Positions 59,586 to 64,000 of a stretch of DNA of 64,000 nucleotides are shown here, piece by piece. The stretch lies in contig NZ_JAFFZN010000006.1 in the NCBI RefSeq assembly GCF_017676385.1, forward strand, positions 124,001 through 188,000, read 5' to 3'. A model generated the notes under the pieces. That model searched no databases. It saw only the letters and a program-made list of their open reading frames with translations, and was not told the origin of the DNA. Origin of the DNA: Streptomyces spirodelae. GTDB lineage: Bacteria; Actinomycetota; Actinomycetes; Streptomycetales; Streptomycetaceae. The position numbers and the translations under genes were made by a program. Numbering within the stretch: position 1 is the stretch's first letter; the number at the start of each line of letters is the position of its first letter.

Positions 59586-59591
59586 TAGGCT
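59586..59591 (+). promoter_or_regulatory. -10 box upstream of tatA and its uORF
   Basis: TAGGCT ends five bases before ATG 59597, the start of a 56-codon ORF that overlaps tatA. An alternative tatA promoter is TTGCCT (59647-59652) with TACGAT (59672-59677), although its 19-base spacer is long. Confidence 0.45.
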
Positions 59592-59596
59592 GCCAG

Positions 59597-59767
59597 ATGC
59601 CGCGTCGGCGGGCGCCGGAGCGCGCAATCGGGCGGATGCACGGGGATTGCCTGGTGTTCACTCCGCAGGGTTACGATCGATGTCGGCACGTCAGCACGAT
59701 GCAGCCAGTCCGATTCATCCGGCAGGCACGGAACACGCCGCCCCGGCGAGAAGGTAGTGGCACATGA
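59597..59767 (+). CDS. Possible leaderless uORF coupled to tatA
   Basis: A 56-codon ORF from ATG 59597, five bases after a TAGGCT box, ending in TGA at 59765-59767. That stop overlaps the tatA ATG as ATGA. The peptide is Arg-rich ([14 protein letters not shown], then [11 protein letters not shown]), and third-position GC is lower than in neighbouring genes, so it is unlikely to be a conserved protein. Its value may be to deliver ribosomes to tatA, whose own ribosome site is poor. It could also be chance. Confidence 0.25.
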   Translation: MPRRRAPERAIGRMHGDCLVFTPQGYDRCRHVSTMQPVRFIRQARNTPPRREGSGT

Positions 59768-60048
59768 TCGCAGGTTTGAGGCCCATGGAGATCGTTCTGA
59801 TTCTCCTTGTCATCCTGCTGCTGTTCGGCGCCAAGAAGCTTCCGGACATGGCCCGTTCGCTGGGCAAGTCGGCCCGCATCCTCAAGAGCGAAGCCAAGCA
59901 GATGAAGAAGGAGGGCGGCTCGGACGCCGAGGCCGACAAGTCGGGCGAGGCGCAGCAGTCCGCTCCGAAGACGATTCAGGCGGCTCCCGGCGACGTCTCC
60001 ACGTCCCGCCCCGTCACCGAGTCGGCGGACCAGCCCAAGCAGAGCTGA
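59764..60048 (+). CDS. tatA: Twin-arginine translocase subunit TatA
   Basis: A 94-residue protein. The N-terminal transmembrane helix ([27 protein letters not shown]) contains the FGAKKLP hinge that marks TatA. An amphipathic helix ([20 protein letters not shown]) and a polar tail ([17 protein letters not shown]) follow. TatA oligomers form the pore or weaken the membrane for folded, twin-arginine-signalled proteins. tatC lies 106 bases downstream. The ribosome site is weak (AAGG far from the ATG), and the ATG overlaps an upstream ORF stop. Confidence 0.96.
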   Translation: MIAGLRPMEIVLILLVILLLFGAKKLPDMARSLGKSARILKSEAKQMKKEGGSDAEADKSGEAQQSAPKTIQAAPGDVSTSRPVTESADQPKQS

Positions 60049-60086
60049 GCGACCCGGCCGCAGCACCGGCCGTTCCGCCGGCCGTT

Positions 60087-60112
60087 CCGCTCCGTGGCTT
60101 GCCGCGGAGCGG
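60087..60112 (+). terminator. Hairpin between tatA and tatC
   Basis: CCGCTCCG and CGGAGCGG, perfect 8-bp arms around a 10-base loop. It could reduce read-through so that TatA is made in excess over TatC, as the complex requires. Confidence 0.4.
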
Positions 60113-60154
60113 CGGAGCCAGCCGTATCCGACACTTCGAGACTGAGGACGAGGG

Positions 60155-61129
60155 TTGCTCAAGTCGGCCCGGAAGCAGGATAGACAGCAGAAGGACCCCG
60201 AGGGGCGGATGCCTCTCGCGGACCACCTGCGGGAGTTGCGCAACCGCTTGATGAAGTCGGTGCTGGCGATCCTCGTCGTCACCATCGTGGCGATGGTCTA
60301 CTACAAGCAGATCGCCGACTTCCTGATGCACCCGGTGCGGGAGTCGGTCGGCTGCACCAAGGGCTTCGGCGAGGCCGCCAAGGACGGCGAGACCTGCGCC
60401 GAGATCACCATCAACGGCCTGATCGCGCCGTTCACGATCATGCTGAAGGTGGCGCTGACCACCGGCGTCGTCATCGCCTCCCCGGTCTGGCTCTACCAGC
60501 TGTGGGGCTTCCTCGCCCCCGGCCTGCACAAGCACGAGAAGCGGTACGCGCGCTCCTTCGTCGCGGCGGGCGTCCCGCTGTTCCTGGCGGGCGCCTTCCT
60601 GGCCTATGTGCTGCTGCCGAAGGCCGCCAAGACGCTGCTGGACTTCTCCCCGGACGGTGCGGGCAACCTCATCCCGCTGGACGACTTCCTCGACATCGTC
60701 ACCCGACTGGTGATCGTCTTCGGCCTCGCCTTCGAGCTGCCCCTGCTGCTCGTGCTGCTCAACTTCGGCGGTGTGCTGACGGGCAAGCGGCTGCTGGGCT
60801 GGTGGCGCGGGATGGTCATCGGCATCACCGTCTTCGCCGCCGTCGCGACCCCCACCGGTGACCCGCTGACGATGTGCGCGCTCGCGGCCCCCATCGTGCT
60901 GCTCTACTTCGCCGCCGTGGGCATCAGCCTCTTCAACGACCGCCGCCGCAGCCGCAGCAGTCCCTACGCCGGGTTGGACGACGACGAGGCGTCGCCGCTC
61001 GACCACACCCCGGAGGCGGTGGGCGCCGCCGAGTCCGTGCCGGGTCAGCGCCCCGACGCGGAAGGCGGCTCGCCGGACGGCGGCTCGGGTGGCTCGCAGC
61101 GGCCGAACGGCTACGACGACGCCACCTGA
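60155..61129 (+). CDS. tatC: Twin-arginine translocase subunit TatC
   Basis: A 324-residue polytopic protein with six transmembrane segments. The N-terminal signature is RMPLADHLRELRNRLMKSV with the conserved Glu that recognises the twin-arginine signal. WLYQLWGFLAPGLHKHEKRYARSF near 110 is the second family block, and FGLAFELPLLLVLLNFGG near 187 is the third. The C-terminal 60 residues are an acidic/Ser-rich tail. The start is TTG 60155; the protein then begins MLKSARK as other Streptomyces TatC proteins do, with GAGGACGAGG upstream. It follows tatA. Confidence 0.96.
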   Translation: MLKSARKQDRQQKDPEGRMPLADHLRELRNRLMKSVLAILVVTIVAMVYYKQIADFLMHPVRESVGCTKGFGEAAKDGETCAEITINGLIAPFTIMLKVALTTGVVIASPVWLYQLWGFLAPGLHKHEKRYARSFVAAGVPLFLAGAFLAYVLLPKAAKTLLDFSPDGAGNLIPLDDFLDIVTRLVIVFGLAFELPLLLVLLNFGGVLTGKRLLGWWRGMVIGITVFAAVATPTGDPLTMCALAAPIVLLYFAAVGISLFNDRRRSRSSPYAGLDDDEASPLDHTPEAVGAAESVPGQRPDAEGGSPDGGSGGSQRPNGYDDAT

Positions 61130-61284
61130 GCCGGCCGGACCGCGCCGCCGGCCCCGGCCTGGGGCCCGGCAGGAGCCAGGCGCGGCCGCGGCCGCGGCCT
61201 GCCGCTCGCCGCTGTGAGCGGCTCTGACCACGGGGTTCGCCTCATGGTCGGGTAAAGATCGTGAGTTCTGTCGGTGGTGACCGG

Positions 61285-61290
61285 TACGCT
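61285..61290 (+). promoter_or_regulatory. -10 box upstream of the Ski2-like helicase
   Basis: TACGCT lies ten bases before ATG 61301, so the predicted leader is only about four bases. No ribosome site is present. Confidence 0.45.
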
Positions 61291-61300
61291 CGTAGACACG

Positions 61301-64000
61301 ATGACCGAGGATCTGTCCCCCGCGGAGCGGTACGCGGCGGCGCGCAGGCGTGCCGCCGATCAGGCCACCGCTCTCGCGCCCTTCCGAGACCTGTACGACT
61401 TCGAGCTGGATCGCTTCCAGATCGAGGCGTGCCAAGCCCTCGAAGCAGGAAAGGGTGTGCTGGTCGCGGCGCCGACCGGCTCCGGAAAGACCATCGTGGG
61501 CGAGTTCGCCGTCCACCTGGCCCTCAGCCAGGGCCGCAAGTGCTTCTACACGACGCCCATCAAGGCGCTGTCGAACCAGAAGTTCAGCGATCTGGTCAAG
61601 CGGTACGGCCCCGCCAAGGTCGGCCTGCTGACCGGCGACAACAGCGTCAACTCCGAGGCGCCCATCGTCGTGATGACGACCGAGGTGCTGCGGAACATGC
61701 TCTACGCCGGCTCGAAGTCGCTGCTGGGCCTGGGCTATGTCGTCATGGACGAGGTCCACTACCTCTCGGACCGGTTCCGGGGCGCCGTCTGGGAAGAGGT
61801 GATCATCCATCTTCCCGAGTCGGTCACCATCGTCTCGCTCTCGGCCACCGTCTCCAACGCCGAGGAGTTCGGCGACTGGCTGGACACGGTGCGTGGCGAC
61901 ACCCAGGTGATCGTCTCCGAGGACCGTCCGGTGCCGCTGTGGCAGCACGTGCTGGCCGGCCGGCGGATGTACGACCTGTTCGAGGAGTCCGGCGACAAGC
62001 GCGAGGTCAACCCGGACCTGGTGCGGATGGCCCGGATGGAGAACAGCCGGGTCGGCAACGGGCGGGACCGGCGCCGGGGACGCCCCCAGCGGGAGGCCGA
62101 CCGCGAGCGGGAGCGCCGCCAGCGGGCCCGCATCTGGACGCCCAGCCGGCCCGAGGTGATCGACCGGCTGGACTCGGAGGGGCTGCTTCCGGCCATCACC
62201 TTCATCTTCAGCCGCGCCGGCTGTGAGGCCGCCGTCCAGCAGTGCCTCTACTCGGGCCTGCGGCTCAACGACAACGCGGCCCGGGCCCGGGTCCGGGAGA
62301 TCGTCGAGGAGCGCACCGCCGACATCCCCGACAAGGATCTGCACGTCCTGGGCTACTTCGAGTGGCTGGAGGGGCTGGAGCGGGGGATCGCGGCGCACCA
62401 CGCGGGCATGCTGCCCACCTTCAAGGAGGTGGTCGAAGAGCTGTTCGTGCGCGGTCTGGTCAAGGCCGTCTTCGCCACGGAGACGCTGGCTCTCGGTATC
62501 AACATGCCGGCTCGCTCGGTGGTGCTGGAGAAGCTCGTCAAATGGAACGGCGAGCAGCACGCCGACATCACCCCGGGCGAGTTCACCCAGCTCACGGGGC
62601 GCGCGGGGCGGCGCGGCATCGACATCGAGGGCCATGCCGTGGTGCTGTGGCAGCGCGGCATGGACCCGGGCGCGCTCGCGGGCCTGGCCGGTGCCCGCAC
62701 CTATCCGCTGCGCTCCTCGTTCAAGCCGTCGTACAACATGGCGGTCAACCTCGTCTCGCAGTTCGGCAGGCACCGCTCGCGCGAACTGCTGGAGACGTCC
62801 TTCGCGCAGTTCCAGGCCGACCGCTCGGTGGTCGGCATCTCCCGGCAGGTGCAGAAGAACGAGGAGGGCATGGCGGGCTATCGCGCCTCCATGACCTGCC
62901 ACCTGGGGGACTTCGAGGAGTACGCGCGGCTGCGCAGACAGCTCAAGGAACGTGAGACGGAGCTGGCCAAGCAGGGCGCCAACCAGCGGCGCGCGCAGGC
63001 GGCGGCAGCGCTGGAGAAGCTCAAGCCCGGCGACATCATCCACGTGCCCACCGGTAAGTACGCGGGGCTGGCGCTGGTGCTGGACCCGGGCGTGGCGGGC
63101 GGCCGCGGGTCCGGCGCCCGCCGGGGCTACGACGGATCGACGGGCAACGAGGGACCGCGGCCGCTGGTGCTGACGGCGCAGCGGCAGGTCAAGCGGCTGG
63201 GGCCGATCGACTTCCCGGTGCCGGTCGAGCCGCTGGACCGGATGCGCATCCCCAAGTCGTTCAACGCGCGCAGCCCCCAGTCCCGCCGCGATCTGGCCTC
63301 GGCGCTGCGCAGCAAGGCGGGCCACTACGCGCCCGAGCGGCACCGCAAGCAGCGCTCGGCCGCCGCGGACGACCCCGAGATCGAGCAGCTGCGCAAGGCC
63401 ATCCGGCAGCATCCCTGCCACGGTTGTGACGAGCGCGAGGACCACGCCCGCTGGGCGGAGCGCTACCACCGGCTCAAGCGGGACACCCGGCAGCTGGAGC
63501 GGCGCATCGAGGGCCGGACGAACACGATCGCCCGCACCTTCGACCGGGTCTACGCGCTCCTCTCGGAGCTCGGCTATCTCTCGGGCGACCACGTCACCGA
63601 CGACGGCCGGGTGCTGGCCAGGCTCTACGGCGAGCTGGATCTGCTGGCCTCGGAGTGCCTGCGCGAGGGTGTCTGGGAGGGCCTGCCGCCCGCCGAGCTG
63701 GCCGCGTGTGTCTCGGCGCTGGTCTTCGAGGCCCGCAGCAACGACGAGGCGCTGCCCCCCAAGCTGCCGGGCGGCCGGGCGCGCGCTGCGCTCGGCGAGA
63801 TGGTGCGGATCTGGGGACGGCTGGACGCGCTGGAGGAGGAGCACCGCATCACCGCGACCGAGGGCGTCGGCCAGCGCGAGCCCGATCTGGGCTTCGCCTG
63901 GGCCGCCTACCGCTGGGCGGACGGCCACGGCCTGGACGAGGTGCTGCGCGAGGCCGACATGCCCGCCGGTGACTTCGTGCGCTGGTGCAAGCAAGTCATC
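61301..64000 (+). CDS. helY: Ski2/Mtr4-like DEAD-box helicase (3' end cut by window)
   Basis: The first 900 codons of a helicase open to the right edge. Motif I APTGSGKT is near 58, motif Ia TTPIKALSNQK near 87, motif II VMDEVHYLSD near 148 (DEVH), motif III SLSATVSN near 178, motif V ATETLALGINMPAR near 392 and motif VI QLTGRAGRRGID near 430. A Ski2-type arch/winged-helix region follows, with GDIIHVPTGKYAGLALVL near 580 and a CHGCDEREDH zinc-like patch near 708. It resembles mycobacterial HelY and eukaryotic Mtr4/Ski2, which unwind RNA. ATG 61301 fits family starts (MTEDLSPAERYAAAR). Confidence 0.94.
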   Translation, partial: MTEDLSPAERYAAARRRAADQATALAPFRDLYDFELDRFQIEACQALEAGKGVLVAAPTGSGKTIVGEFAVHLALSQGRKCFYTTPIKALSNQKFSDLVKRYGPAKVGLLTGDNSVNSEAPIVVMTTEVLRNMLYAGSKSLLGLGYVVMDEVHYLSDRFRGAVWEEVIIHLPESVTIVSLSATVSNAEEFGDWLDTVRGDTQVIVSEDRPVPLWQHVLAGRRMYDLFEESGDKREVNPDLVRMARMENSRVGNGRDRRRGRPQREADRERERRQRARIWTPSRPEVIDRLDSEGLLPAITFIFSRAGCEAAVQQCLYSGLRLNDNAARARVREIVEERTADIPDKDLHVLGYFEWLEGLERGIAAHHAGMLPTFKEVVEELFVRGLVKAVFATETLALGINMPARSVVLEKLVKWNGEQHADITPGEFTQLTGRAGRRGIDIEGHAVVLWQRGMDPGALAGLAGARTYPLRSSFKPSYNMAVNLVSQFGRHRSRELLETSFAQFQADRSVVGISRQVQKNEEGMAGYRASMTCHLGDFEEYARLRRQLKERETELAKQGANQRRAQAAAALEKLKPGDIIHVPTGKYAGLALVLDPGVAGGRGSGARRGYDGSTGNEGPRPLVLTAQRQVKRLGPIDFPVPVEPLDRMRIPKSFNARSPQSRRDLASALRSKAGHYAPERHRKQRSAAADDPEIEQLRKAIRQHPCHGCDEREDHARWAERYHRLKRDTRQLERRIEGRTNTIARTFDRVYALLSELGYLSGDHVTDDGRVLARLYGELDLLASECLREGVWEGLPPAELAACVSALVFEARSNDEALPPKLPGGRARAALGEMVRIWGRLDALEEEHRITATEGVGQREPDLGFAWAAYRWADGHGLDEVLREADMPAGDFVRWCKQVI

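Noticed and set aside
60014..63994. 1326-codon minus-strand frame opposite tatC and the helicase
   Set aside because: Shadow of two well-identified genes; His/Val/Arg-rich antisense translation without motifs.

Overview
The window is high-GC actinobacterial chromosome, almost certainly Streptomyces. The evidence is two chaplin genes, an LAXTG cell-wall protein, a complete Pup-proteasome locus, mycothiol ligase MshC, the gylR-glpFKD glycerol operon, many GTG starts and repeated TAnnnT -10 boxes set just upstream of start codons. From memory, not checked by search, the order from about 10.6 kb to the right end matches the S. coelicolor SCO1631-SCO1675 region read backwards.

Left arm (1 to about 10.4 kb) is accessory. 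It holds the 3' end of a LanC-type cyclase gene, a short protein that looks like an antitoxin-toxin fusion, a 1391-residue protein with an RCC1-like N-terminus and eight Ig-like (CARDB/DUF11-type) repeats, and a small secreted protein. It also holds a compact minus-strand cassette in which an exporter-type ABC ATPase/permease is flanked by two tiny ORFs, each joined to it by a 4-nt ATGA or GTGA overlap. The arm ends in a membrane-anchored hypothetical protein and a truncated serine recombinase abutting tRNA-Leu(GAG), as expected at the edge of an old integrated element.

Core part 1 (10.6-28.3 kb): M20 peptidase; short and long chaplins; DUF5703 and an acidic hypothetical protein; a RecD2-like protein with degenerate ATPase motifs coupled to an aldo/keto reductase; an LLM oxidoreductase; a ferritin-like protein; CorA; the conserved block histidine phosphatase - DUF3090 - SCO1664-type kinase-like protein - mshC - PAC2; then a FadR-type regulator behind a GH18-like membrane protein.

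Core part 2 (28.4-45 kb): glycerol catabolism (gylR, glpF, glpK, glpD) with two matching palindromes as candidate GylR operators; metH; a HAD hydrolase; a peptide-binding lipoprotein without permeases; an orphan response regulator; a RecB-type Fe-S nuclease; a site-2 protease; TrmI; a small secreted protein.

Core part 3 (45-64 kb): the Pup-proteasome system. Arc/Mpa unfolds tagged proteins, Dop removes Pup, Pup is the tag, PrcB and PrcA form the 20S core and PafA attaches Pup. An endonuclease VII-like gene lies between pup and prcB and overlaps prcB. A LacI-MFS pair interrupts the locus before pafA. Two FKBP prolyl isomerases, pafB/pafC (DNA-damage regulators of the WYL class), a small membrane protein, tatA, tatC and a Ski2-like helicase truncated by the window end follow.

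The points most worth a second look are the ATGA/GTGA-coupled peptide-transporter-peptide cassette near the LanC gene, the single-chain toxin-antitoxin-like protein, the RCC1/Ig-repeat protein, the ATPase-dead RecD2 homologue, the minisatellite inside PafB, the leaderless uORF that may drive tatA, and the nuclease gene in the proteasome operon.
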